Assembly (NCBI GenBank): GCA_025716815.1
Contig: JAIXMN010000018.1
Span: 372,001 to 436,000, forward strand
Direction: 5' to 3'
DNA from: Dichotomocladium elegans
Taxonomy: Eukaryota; Mucoromycota; Mucoromycetes; Mucorales; Lichtheimiaceae
DNA: 64,000 nt
Part shown: positions 50,401 to 61,511 of the stretch, piece after piece
Layout: each line of letters begins with the position of its first letter
How positions within the stretch are numbered: the stretch's first letter is position 1
The notes under the pieces: model-generated
The model's input: only the letters and a program-made list of their open reading frames with translations
What the model was told of the DNA's origin: nothing
The model's database searches: none
Translations under genes and position numbers: made by a program

Positions 50401-50560
50401 CCTGCAGGAATAATGTTGTGTCCGTTATTGTAGATGTAGCTCGCAGCTGTTGCTGATTTAGACGACTGTAGGTCAGGCGGTTGTATTCCATTCTGCATAC
50501 ATACAAACGATAAATTGTTGGAATAATCGCCTGAATCGGTGCAAATCATTTGCCTCCGTG
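47492..50560 (-). pseudogene. Decayed Helitron (Rep/helicase protein)
   Basis: Read on the minus strand from right to left, pieces of a Helitron protein appear in order. The Helitron-like N-terminal region is VVLPSSFVGNPRFMQQ with KDVMNIVRSFGKADLFGTFT and CNPTWP near 50230-50340. PVYRRRNNNEHIS and CVYKYVYKGN follow near 49630-49830. Next come CHRCAIHLENEQSIKVPDGQ and TTLMVWFARNYEDPAVRDTL (49290-49460). The PIF1-type helicase has a Walker A reading FVDGPVVTGKTFLLNAILEH (48400-48440) and DDSRIAHSTVKIPL. A C-terminal piece is FTRYLLQIGNGTEPV to LSLRLKIGCPIML (47495-47900). Stops, frame changes and a nested MITE (49045-49216) break it. Walker A has VV where GG is usual. Rolling-circle ends were not identified. 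Confidence 0.85.
49045..49216. mobile_element. Tc1/mariner-pogo-like MITE, copy 2, inside the Helitron
   Basis: Ends CAGCGGCCGCCCGTTATAG and TATAACGGGCGGCCACTG, flanked by TA. This is the best-preserved pair of inverted repeats of the three copies (172 bp). It shares the internal TTATAGTGATAATTCG motif with the copies in the 3-kb duplications. Confidence 0.9.
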
Positions 50561-51403
50561 TCTCGAATTATAAGGCGGCATCTATACCACTGCATTAGTG
50601 TGATATTCCTGCCATTGGACGCTACTTGAATATTCCAGTCTCTATCTTCTCTTAAAACAAATACTAAATAGGTAACTGATGGACGCGAGTTATGTTATAG
50701 GAACGGACCTGGTGGAAAACATGAGGACTTAATGTAATGCATCATTGTATTGATGGACTCCGCTATGTCGTAGTCCTCTTGTTCATGACACTGTACCTTC
50801 ACAGTCAGTAGTGAGCGGAACTGCTATTCATCCAACAATTTCCGTAAGTACGTCTTGATGCTCTGACTTCTTCCATCTCACATCTATCCAATCGGTGATT
50901 TCCTCTTAATGAAGGCGAAGGGAACAATCGCCCGGAACAATAACTACAGATGGAGGGTAGCGGAGAAGCGGTGTCAACGGCTAACACTTGTTCCGTCGAA
51001 GCTAACCTGGTCCATCCCAACGCATATAAAAAGAGAGTTGTTTTTATTCAACAAAGAGGATCCCGTCTCAAAGAAAAAAATGTGTTGTTGTGTAGAGAGT
51101 TAGTTGTAGATCTCAAAGACTCGATTTGACCCATCGGTTTTTCTACCTGCAACTAATTCTCTACACAACAACACACGCTAATATGCTCAAGTTGGTCCCA
51201 CAAAGAGAACACCAATTTTGTGGCGCAATCGGTTTGTTGTACCGTCGATGACCTGAGGGTGCCATCTGCTTGAGTGATCATGCGTTACATGATCCATGGC
51301 CTCATTTCGAGCGACATCTGCCATATTACGATACGTGCATACAAATGGATTCTCTTCATGAATTAATATTTGTAGTTGCTCAAGGGTTTTTTATATGAAT
51401 AGA
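50561..51403. other. Helitron flank with a short hairpin
   Basis: No gene recognised. Arms 51081-51110 and about 51142-51174 are inverted copies (TGTTGTTGTGTAGAGA and its complement, with few mismatches) around a loop of about 32 bp. Confidence 0.55.
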
Positions 51404-53024
51404 AGTGGAACTTTTCAGTACAATGATCAAGTGGGTACTGAGTTTTATTCGTGATCAACAACCAACTGCATGAATCTGAACAAACATCTTGTTGATTTTC
51501 GTTTTCTGACGATGCCTACGCTTGCCTAATCAAAATAATACGTACTGAGCAGTATTATAATTATGATAACAGTATTTATGTTCACAGCTGGAGCTCTGAT
51601 GTTTTACATTCGGCAACTTAAGACACATAGCCAAATTGTCGATGATTCGGGAAGCAGCGTAAACCACATCTGGCATGCTCTGTACTTCAATCCTGGGGTC
51701 CTTTCTGCATTCTTCTGCACCAAATGTCGAGACACCAAGACTCGCGCTTATCATGCCGTTCAACAGATTTCAAGACAACTTTATTTCGACTCATATGGAA
51801 TCGTGCAATCGCGCCAGGCTAAATCACGTGATATCTATTATATATAGAGAATTCACATAAGCCCAAGCCGTGTAAGTATGAATTTGGGGTACTTTCTTAG
51901 GGAGACCAAGCCCTGCCTCACTAAATCATTGTGATTATTGCGGTAGATCCAGGAGAGCACCCGCGTACTTGATTTTCATTGGAGCAAAACTTCATTTTCC
52001 AGCCATGTCCCAATCTGCGCAATCTTTCTCGCTGATTTCTTCCTCCCATGTTTTTGTTCTTGGTCGAGATACTAAGTTCCATAGCAGTTCAGGGTGCTGT
52101 ACTAATACTATTGTAAATCATGTCGTGCGCAAAGTCGCTGATCATAGTGCATGAGATTACAGTCGTGGGCGCCAGTGCGAAGTCGGGCAGGATGTTCCTA
52201 AGAGTATCTACATTTTTTCAACGAAATCGCGTAATATCCTCCGTCAACGGCAGCTCTAAATATTAGGAGTCTTCCCATGCATTCATTTCCATGGACGCTG
52301 AAACGGCTGCGATGTCAAATTATAATATCATCGATTCCATTTGTTTCTGCATTGAGTCAGCCGACAGCCACCCTCACCTCTTCTTGATGGATAGCCAACA
52401 CCCAAAAGAATGCAGTTGCTATTTACCATAGTTATGCGCAAAACCAGGCAATCCAGCACCAGTTAGCCGCCCGCCAGCGCTTGTCAAAGCGTATGGATAT
52501 ATTCGATTGCGGCGTACATGTGGCATGGAAATACGTAGGTCGCTGCATTCATCAAAAGTGCCCTCTGGCTGATATAGCGTGTTATCTTTGTAGCATACTG
52601 GCCTTGCGGCTGTCTGTGGAAGAAGAGAATGATCTCTTTGATGCCACGAGCTACCCATCGACTCTCAACCTCACTTCATCGAGCTAGCTTTGATCATCCA
52701 GCACGATGTGATACATAGCGTGTGACACAGTGCTGCAAGTTTTTTTCTTTACATTTGACACAGGGATTCTTCCTGTATGCTTGATTCGTGTGCCAAAGTC
52801 TTGGACATTTCAATTTTTCTGCCTCTCTCTTTTATTCCTTAGGGTGTCGCTGATCTGCACACTTCTCGTATTCGGCACATCCAGCGTGTTTATTATTATC
52901 TTGACGCCTACCTAGTTTATTTTTGTACAATGAGATGGACATGTGCATTATCATATCGCCTGCTACAGTATGTGTATGAGACGAGTTAAATAAGAATAAC
53001 ATACAGTATTATCTTTATACTGCC

Positions 53025-54239
53025 GTGATCACCGTGGAGTTATTACAAGTCAGATCTCAGTTGCCCGTTATTAATGCAGCTGGTTTGACATGTACGAGAG
53101 CTAGAGACAATCCTTCGAAATCAGTCAGTTTTAAGCAATTTGATGTTTCACTTAGTTGTGCGTTCAGTGCTTCGCTCTACAAAGCCTATTGCATTTTTAC
53201 GTTGCTCTTGACAACTGATCAAAAAAGTTTAATAGAATCGAGCTTAGGCAAATATCATATGAGATAGGTATATCGATATCCTCAAGCTTCGATATATCTA
53301 GAGACACCCTCCCCCAATGCATATCTGTTCTCTATGTCTTTGGGTAGATGATTACTGTACTCAAGAGTGAAAGGGCAGAGAACGAGAATGAATCCCACTA
53401 AACAGGTGACGGGCAAATGGGTGTAATATGTATAAAGAAAGAAAAAGGGAACACAGAATAACTAATCTGATGACTTTGAATGATGGATGGTGCTTTCGTC
53501 TTTGGTAGTCATTACCATTGCAGGGTTGCTTCTTTGGATCACGCCATGCCGGGCTTCACTTTAATATGGAACCCGGACTCATCAACGAAATGCAATATTT
53601 TCTACAGTGGCCGCCCGTTATAATGATATTCGTTACAACGATATTTCGCTATAGTGATACGCTTTTACGGAACCATACTGACCGGGCAGCGCTTATTCCA
53701 ACTCGTTATAGTGATAATTCGTTATAGTGATATGATTTGCTGGGAACCAAGGGTACCATGATAACGGGCAGCCACTGTAATCAATATTAACCATGTCCCA
53801 TCAGCGCACCCAGTTGAAATCTATCCTTTCCAATGACTGGTTGCTCTCGATTTCCACAATCAGATAAAGCTTCTTCATGTACTGTTACTTCAAGTCCCTC
53901 AAATCTCTTAAGCAGTTGCTCCAAAAGTTGTATGGAATAGTACTCTTATTTTCGTTAAGAATACGCGAACGGTCCTTGTTTTGGTCCTTGTAACTTATGT
54001 AGCTTCTTGTATGCGTAGTAACACTGTTGCAAATCGAGCTACGCAGGTGTTCCGTCGGGTACAATAGATTGAAGAGAGTATATTTCCTCATCAATCATAT
54101 AACCCATTGGCTAAGACCAGCCATACACATCAACAACATGACCCTGCTCATTGTAGAAATGAAGTTGATTGCTCATTTCAGAAACTAGAGGTAATTTGAT
54201 CAACTTTTTGTGTGTCATCTTTTCCCCCATGTGCGACAT
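53025..54239 (-). pseudogene. IS630/Tc1-like transposase relic, copy B
   Basis: Counterpart of 39575-40789 with the same stops and the same MITE, so the decay and MITE insertion predate the duplication. Confidence 0.8.
53605..53777. mobile_element. Tc1/mariner-pogo-like MITE, copy 3
   Basis: 173 bp with the same TA flanks and inverted repeats as the copy at 40154-40326. It was duplicated as part of the 3-kb block rather than inserted independently. Confidence 0.88.
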
Positions 54240-54463
54240 ATGATATGTCATCTTGCGCAAAGGGTGCTTGCCCCCCCCACTAAAACTTCTGAATCTGGTG
54301 CATGTGAATTGATTTTGGGAATATCATATGACTCAACACTTGGAAACCACAAAGATGGTGTAAAATAGAAATGTATGCACATATATTTGATAATGATAAA
54401 GACCATAGCAATCGACGGCGCTAATGGCGGAAAGTACAAGTGCGATTGCGGTCGGCAGACTTC

Positions 54464-55735
54464 AGCTTAACAGCATACAGGTTTCCCAAATCCAAACCTG
54501 TTGATGCTTTGAGTTCTTGTTGCTGAACCCTGGGCTCCAAACAGTTATTCCAAAATATGTGGTACATGGAACAAGTAAATTCATGTTTGTTGTAGCCATG
54601 AATCCATCCAGTTCATGTAGCGATTTTGGAAAACTGAATGGCATTGCTTCAGCAAACACGCTGATATCTGTCCCTGGCACGGTTGTGTTGATATACAACC
54701 GTACGTTCCAGCCTGATATTTGTAATTTGTACAGTATGGTCCAGTGAGTATTCATAAATTTCATCAATATTGAAACTTACATGTATCTGGAATGCTATAG
54801 CAGCATTTTTTTGGTGCTTCCTTGTTCAATACTGCTAAGCGTATTAAATCAAGGGCAAGAGCATCCAAATTCGGCCTTGACTCCACAAGTTTTGCCTTCC
54901 CATGATCAAGAGAATGTCCCCACTGGGGTTGGTCAATTTGGAACACAATACAGGATTTTCAAAAAGAAGTTTGCCACAAGGTATAGTTGTTGGTATAGAT
55001 CGTCTAGGGTTTTCGTCGTTTTTGCATCAATTCGAATAGAAATCTCAGAATTTCGTTTCTTTCTTTCTTTGAAACATAAACGTTTAGTCTTCCAAAACTA
55101 TTCTGGTGTAAAGAGAATCTGAGAAAGACTCACCTAAACTTTGATTGAAAGCTTTTTGCAACTATTGCCATTGATTTTTCAATCAAAAACGACGAAAAAC
55201 CTAGACAGTCAACACTGATGTTGACATTAAAGCGTTAAGGGCACAGAAAATAAGCAAAAATTTCATGAGCTTACATCTTTGAGATCACAAGCAAGATCCT
55301 TGGCCTATGCCTCTTCTTCAGCTGCACTCATAACCATCAGCTTTCTGATAACCTCCATCAGGATGTAAACCCATTGAACCCAAAGTCTACCAGGAGTACC
55401 AGTCCTCGCACATCAAGTCCATGTGCGTCGACTTCTTCTGTTTCAGATCCTATAGAAACGAAAAGATAATTAGTACCAGAAAGATACATACAAAACAAAT
55501 CCAAAAGGAGTACCCACAAAGATAATTTTGGTAGCTTCGTGTTCGGTACTTCCAAATTCCAGGTTTTGTAAGCAAGAGACCTCATAACTAGCTCGTGTGT
55601 TTCGTCCAAAGCACTATCACCGAACGTTCGCCGCATTGATTCAGGGTATTCAGACAGTTTTAAAACTAAAATATCGCATAAGCACTACCATCATCAGTAC
55701 ATAACCCTGATATCAATATTGATTTCATATTTACA
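54464..55735 (-). pseudogene. Second decayed copy of the unknown-function family gene
   Basis: Minus strand: NTTVPGTDISVFAEAMPFSF and PKSLHELDGFMATTNMNLLV near 54550-54690, FQIDQPQWGHSLDHGKAKLV near 54880-54946, and DETHELVMRSLAYKTWNLEV near 55570-55600. It parallels 41037-42070 but with internal loss. A short DDE transposase fragment (about 54955-55025) and its partial inverted partner (about 55185-55210) are embedded. Confidence 0.7.
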
Positions 55736-55862
55736 GGGCTCCAAACAGTTATCCAGAATATATGGTACATTTGAACAAAGTGAATTCATGTTTGTCATAG
55801 TCATGGATCCATCGAGTTCATGCAGCGACGTCGGGAAAGCGAATGCCATCGCTTCAGCAAAC
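55736..55862 (-). pseudogene. Extra copy of the family C-terminal exon
   Basis: About 125 bp that again match the exon seen at about 41058-41183 and 54541-54657 (CTCCAAACAGTTATCC at one end, CATCGCTTCAGCAAAC at the other). It sits between the second family copy and the second Harbinger relic, so the locus is a mosaic. Confidence 0.7.
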
Positions 55863-56635
55863 ATTCACCGGCAGGTTACTACCTGGCAGAACATCCAAGA
55901 ATACAGGAGAGCGATTCAAAACGTTGATATCGTTCAACGACCCCGGGAGCCCAAAAAAGAAATGCCATATCCATAGGTCATAGGGTGCCGCGGCTTCCAA
56001 GACCATGGTGGGAACCTTGTCCTTGCCGGTGAACTGCCCGTACCAAGCTATTGGGCAGTTTTTTCCAGGTCCAATGCATACAGTCAATGGACCTGGTTAT
56101 ACCAGGAAAACTCCAGCTCTCCCCAAAAGCCATGAGGCGCTTGATGTCCTCTTCGTTCGGTCGCCTCAAGTACTCATCTTCGTACAGCTCGATGACCAAA
56201 CGACAGAACTTCTTCAAGCACTCGCGCGTTGTGTTCTTGCCGAATCGTATGTTTTCGTGCACAGCATCTGCAGAATGGTCATATGCAAGCTGGCAGTGTT
56301 GAAAGACCGAGGCGGTGTGCAGCGTCCATTTTGCACAAAGAAGTCGTCCTGCTGCTCCAGATCGCAAACAATGCGCAGAAAGAGGCTGCGACCATTCGAA
56401 ACCTACGCCGGAACTGTGATTCACCATATATAAGCTCGTCTGCGAAGTAGTCTTGCATGGGTCGTTGGTGACCTTCTCCGCGGTTATGGTTGATGGCACG
56501 GTGTCCACCAAAGGAGACGATATGGACTGGTATCTCCCGCAGCATATATGCTTCCACTAGCAATAAATCGAGTGCGCCCATGTCCCTTTGCGACTTAAAA
56601 TAACGTGCTCCGCGATTAAAGTTGCGACGGTTCAT
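55863..56635 (-). pseudogene. Second PIF/Harbinger transposase relic
   Basis: Minus-strand pieces: RPMQDYFADELIYGESQFRR with RRFRM, TTRECLKKFCRLVIELYEDE, SWSFPGITRSIDCMHWTWKK and FFFGLPGSLNDINVLNRSPV with PGSNLPVN at the truncated end. At least two frame changes break it. It is diverged from the copy at 42345-43190, so it is a separate insertion, yet it is cut at nearly the same place in the protein. Confidence 0.85.
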
Positions 56636-57839
56636 AATAGTTAATTGGAAATGTAGAAAGAACCGGTATCATAAATGCTTTTAGTATTTAAAAAGTGGTC
56701 AGCCGCCAAACCGTTGGCAGCAGGTTTTTGTGCAACCGTGGATCCGCTAAAACCTGTAAATTACAGGCTTAGTTAAACAACCGTTGGGGATGCTCTAAAG
56801 AAAATACCCACCACAGAAAAAGAAAGAACAACTCCAAGATAAAGAGGTTTTTTTGATTGAACCTATGGGAAAATCAAACAAAAAGCAACGACTCAAACTT
56901 CGCCGTGGTATCTCACATAGAGAAACCAGCCCGAAATAATCAACAAATCAAATCGTCCAAAGCAAAAAGTAAGCCCCGCTGGAATTACCATATCTTGGTC
57001 CTATTACGTCATAATTAGCTTTCTACCTACCCTCCTTAAATGAAAGGCCAGTAGGATAATATAGAGTAATCGATTAGTTTCACGTTCTCTTGAGACATGG
57101 CTAGATTGCGATTACTCAATCAGTTTATATGAGGAGTTATGGAGGGTTGGTACAAGGAACGTATGTTAAATCAAAACGGCATGAAAATAATATACAGGAA
57201 GATACTGTATCATAGCCTAGGGATGCAAGATATTGGCTTTGTGGCATATGCGTTACCGATATAATCCGTTATATTGTGTTCTGGAACCCTCTGCGCCGCT
57301 GTGTAAGGCAATAACTAATTATCAACGTAACCCACCAATTTATATACAAACACTATAGACATATATCGTATCTTTATTATTGATGAAGATTATTCATATT
57401 TAGCTCTCCGTATTCGCTATGTCCGTCTACTTAACCATGATACGTACGTGGTTTCTTGGCAAAGCTATCATCAGTTATATTGCGGGTTCGCGATGAGAAG
57501 AGAGAGGTTATTATTATCGAACGGAATCGTATCAAACCTTTTGTATTAGACTTAATTACAAATACACTTAGTAATTATTTAAGATGGAAGATATGGTCGA
57601 TAATTATTTAATTCGACTAAAGGATGGGAGACATGCATGTTCAGATTGATGGTGGTAAAAGAAGATATAGCTAACCATTGTTACTAACTTATACCACAGA
57701 GTATCGATAGCTTTGGCTGTTGGAGTCTCGAAGCTCGGATATACATAAACATCAAGTCACGACAATTCAAAGAAAAATGGCGAGCATTGAATCATTTCAG
57801 ATCACATTTTCTTGGTAAGCACTGAGGTGTTGGTTTGCA
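56636..57839. other. AT-rich stretch without a gene
   Basis: No frame with recognisable features. Short remnants cannot be excluded. Confidence 0.35.
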
Positions 57840-59265
57840 TTTCCCCGGAAATGGCTTCTATGGGTATGGCTTGGATTTAAGATGATCTGATGATCAGATA
57901 TACGAAAGTACTCTGGCGGAAACTGGACTTTCGTTACAGGACACGCTGATTCGGCATGCATCTAGTCTATGCCTTTCAATTCGCCACCCAACAAATATAC
58001 AGCTACACGTTAACTGGATATAGAGGACCCCTCATATTGCACTCAACAAAGAAACGAGCAGGTCACTCCAGTGAAGTAATTGCTTAACGCAATAGAGAAT
58101 CTTGCTTCCACAGAGAAGATGACTTTGTTTCCGAGAGAAGGCTTCGATGTTTCCAAGCAACAATGCCATGTTTCCAAGCAGAAGAGGGCTTGTTTTCCGA
58201 AACCTAACCGGCTTCTGCGTTTCAGGCCTTGTTAATATGGGTCATGACAAAACAGAAGGTGCCTCCTTTGGACCCAATATAATTGCTGCCATCATGGACA
58301 GCAACGAGAAGAAGTTTCTGGCGACGGTCGTTCCAATTGCGCCAATGAACCCAGAGATTATGGCTACATTGCCAGAATGGGCGATATTGGTAGAAAAAGG
58401 ATGAAGAAAAAGTATGTGTATCATTCATACGGTGCGGCTGAACATTATTCTAACCGTGTGGCATCAAGCCTAACACAATCGTGCATTTAACAAAAAAAGA
58501 ATGGGAGATTTATTACAATGCGTAAACCGACCGGAATTACCGGCAAAGATCCATTCAATCTTCCCTAGGACAAACTAATGGGAAAGAAGAAATAACGACA
58601 ACTACCAGTAACATTTCCAAAGCTGTAGCGGGCATACATTGTCGATCCGATTCCCACTTTGGAATAGCTGCCGATAATGCTAACTATTGCCACCGTATTT
58701 GTATACGCTTCCAGGAATGAGCGAAATGGATCTTTATGTTAAATCCTATCAGTTTACCCGTTGTAGTACTTTTTCTGTTAGATGCACGACTGTGTTAGGC
58801 TTGATGCCACATGGTTGAAATAATGTTCAGTCGCACCGTGTGAATAATACAAGCAGAAAACACCGGTTAGATCAATACTGTTACACATATTTTTTCTTTA
58901 TCTTTTTTTCCACCAATATCGTCCATTCTGGACAATGCAGCCATAATCTCTATGTTCATTGGCGCAATTGGAGCGACCGTCATCTCTGTCAAAGCAAGAC
59001 TGTCTTCTGATTTGAAGCGATTCTGCACTCGAACGACATGCGCCCTCTTGGTTGAATACAATATGATAGGTCCTCTGTATGCAGTCAACGTGTAGCTGTG
59101 TATCTGTTGGGCGGAGAAATGAAAGCATAGGCTAGATGCTTATTGTATCAGCATGTTCATGCAGTGAAAGTCCTGTTATCCACCAGAGTACCTTCATAAA
59201 TCTGATCACCGGATCGTATTAGATCCAAGCCCTTCCCGTAAGATCCATTTCCGGGAGACATACTC
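57840..59265. repeat. Diverged inverted pair (arms ~57840-58495 and ~58765-59265)
   Basis: The reverse complement of the right arm matches the left arm in blocks: CCCGGAAATGG, GGCTTGGAT, TGATCAGAT, GTACTCTGG, CAGCTACACGTTRACTG, TCGTTCCAATTGCGCCAATG and others, at perhaps 70-80% identity by eye. The left arm has an insertion of about 100-150 bp (58060-58230). Both arms keep similar peptide traces (APMNPEIMATL and APMNIEIMAAL), so an old coding sequence duplicated in inverted orientation is possible. Spacer about 270 bp. Confidence 0.7.
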
Positions 59266-61511
59266 TGCCATTTCCATAATCAATCTGGATGATTCAGATC
59301 AGCGCCTCACTAAAGCAATCACTCTAATTGCTTTTTCTCAATTTGTCATACGCTTGTGTAAATAGGATCCATGAATTTATCATGCTGACTTACACTCTTT
59401 ACTCCCTCGATGTCATCCCGAGTATTCTAGATACATGCGTTCCAGATGAGGTATACTTACTTAGGTCACCATTCTCTAAAATGTTCCTTATCTATTCCAG
59501 ACGTATCAAAAGACTGATATGTCCGTAATTATTACTTTGACTCTCTGCTGGTTAGATCCGCACCGCTGTGCAAATTTTGGCCGAAAAGCCAATCGCACAA
59601 AGTATTTGTTCGCTGTAAGGGCCCAATAATGCTGGCCATGTTCCGACATTTTCCTTTACACTGCTACCAAAGCATGGTACTTTTGAGACGTAACATTGCT
59701 TCCTAAAGTAGACGCAACAATGGCGAAATGATGATTGTGACATTCCGATTGGCTGATGTTAGCAGAACACGGTTCGGAATCGTGCGGGGTCGCAATGCTC
59801 CTCCGCGATCCGTGTTACTACTACTGTACGCAAGACTTCAACCCCGCTCAATCTATGGTTTTGTCCATTAGTAACTATGCACGTCAGGAAAACAACCTAT
59901 GCAACAACAAAAAAATTAAATGCTATACAAACTTTTGCAACAGAGAAGATGCATCCGAACTGGAGCACATCGCTGCGATGGATTCTCGCTGCTCGGTGAA
60001 TTATGCGTCATCCATACAAAGTAGTTGCTTGCTGGACACATGTAATTGTAAATGCTACGTTTCTGTCTAATAAGGTACTCCTGCTAAATCCTGAGTAATC
60101 TATATCGCAACATCCATATAATAACGAGTTCTATCTCTGTGTCCCGTTGCGTATATAGAAAGACAGTAGTACCGGTAGTCTTTACTTTTTTCCCTGGTGT
60201 AGAACATTATGTCCGAGCCTCTCAGCTTGTTATTCTTTCCCTAGCTATCGCAATCCCAATCAAAACTTAGTATTTGTCTATTTCTTCTTTTGAAATATCA
60301 ATCGCATATATTGATACCTGCTTTGATGAACAGAGAAGGCGGACAAGGGCAAGAGAGGCCAACGCTCGATTGGATCGTAGAAATGTGCCCAAAAAATAGT
60401 GCTGAGCCCGAGAATCAGGTGAGCGGAGTGTGAGCACACGAAGAATCCAGCTGTGCTTGTGAGATGTTATTTATGGCAACCAAGTTGCTGAACATGCGTT
60501 CAACCAATGGGAGAAGTCTGAGGCAGGTAGAAGTCTGAAATTTAGCGAATGTAAATAATAAGTCCCAACCCTTTTTATTATCGATAATCGATCGGAGCAG
60601 TAGAATTATACTATCTGCGTACATTACCAGAAGCAACAAGGTCTGGACCAGACGAAATTAGTCATACTGGTTGTAACAGTTCCTTTATTTTCCAAGAGCA
60701 TCAACTCGACGTGGGTTACTTGTGGCGTGGTTGCATTGAAGCAAATAATAGAGCAGACGTCCAATTATTTGTCACACACAGATACTTAGCCGGCAAATTC
60801 AACAGCGTTGTGATCCCAGCGGGATCAGTGGCGGTTGGCGCTGTTTTGCTTGTAGGCTTCTATCTTTTAATTTTTTTCAGGCAGTTGCTCAAACAACCTT
60901 CTAAAAACAGAAAACTACACTTCACATTAGCGCGCTTCGCTCTTTTTCCAACTTACCGTAGCTAAGAACTGTGTGCACCCAGTTAGTCAAGAAAAACAAT
61001 ATGCATGTAATCTTGAAATGTCTGCCATTATTGCTTCACGCTTCTCAAAATAATTGTTGCCATGATCTAGTTAAACGATTGTTTCTGCTGTCGTTGGAAG
61101 CAAATCGCCGCGCACTATTGTAAAAAAAAAAAACAATTTTTAACAGCCGCCACACAGAAAGAGCCTGTGATCAGAGCTAAGAAACCTGGGGAAGTGCCAT
61201 AAATAAAAAGAAGGCAAAGCTAATTTTTCTTAACCATATGTCATACGACCGCTGGGCACAGTAAATGGATTGCTGTGGTGAGTTCGCTGGGGAAGATGAT
61301 ACAGGTTGGGATGTGAACAGATGAAAAGACGCGGAAGGACCCCCAAGCCCGTCTGTTGTCGGTGGGTGACGAAGCCAAAAATAACAATGGTTACACCAGG
61401 GGCGAATAGACAGGTCTCTCTTCATTGAACGAAGTATTTCATTTATAGTCGTTCCCTCTTAATCCGGTTCTCGCTCTTTTTCATCTCTTCTTTCTTTTTG
61501 ATAGAAGTCTC
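59266..61511. other. Intergenic region left of the chitin synthase gene
   Basis: Several short frames (for example 59756-60070, Cys-rich) have no splice support or domain. The final few hundred bases should hold the chitin synthase promoter and a pyrimidine-rich leader (61470-61500). Confidence 0.35.

Larger units (their letters stand above)
51404..54464. repeat. Direct duplication, copy B (3.06 kb)
   Basis: The same 3.06-kb sequence as 37952-41014, same orientation and same nested MITE. High similarity stops sharply at the left (around AGTGGA) and at the right (around CAGACTTCA). To the right both copies continue into family-gene sequence that is clearly less similar. Confidence 0.95.

Noticed and set aside
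59756..60070. 104-codon Cys-rich frame
   Set aside because: No signal peptide, splice context, domain or second copy. Composition alone is not enough.
60711..60965. 84-codon frame with one hydrophobic segment
   Set aside because: A single predicted membrane stretch in an isolated short frame is expected by chance in AT-rich sequence.
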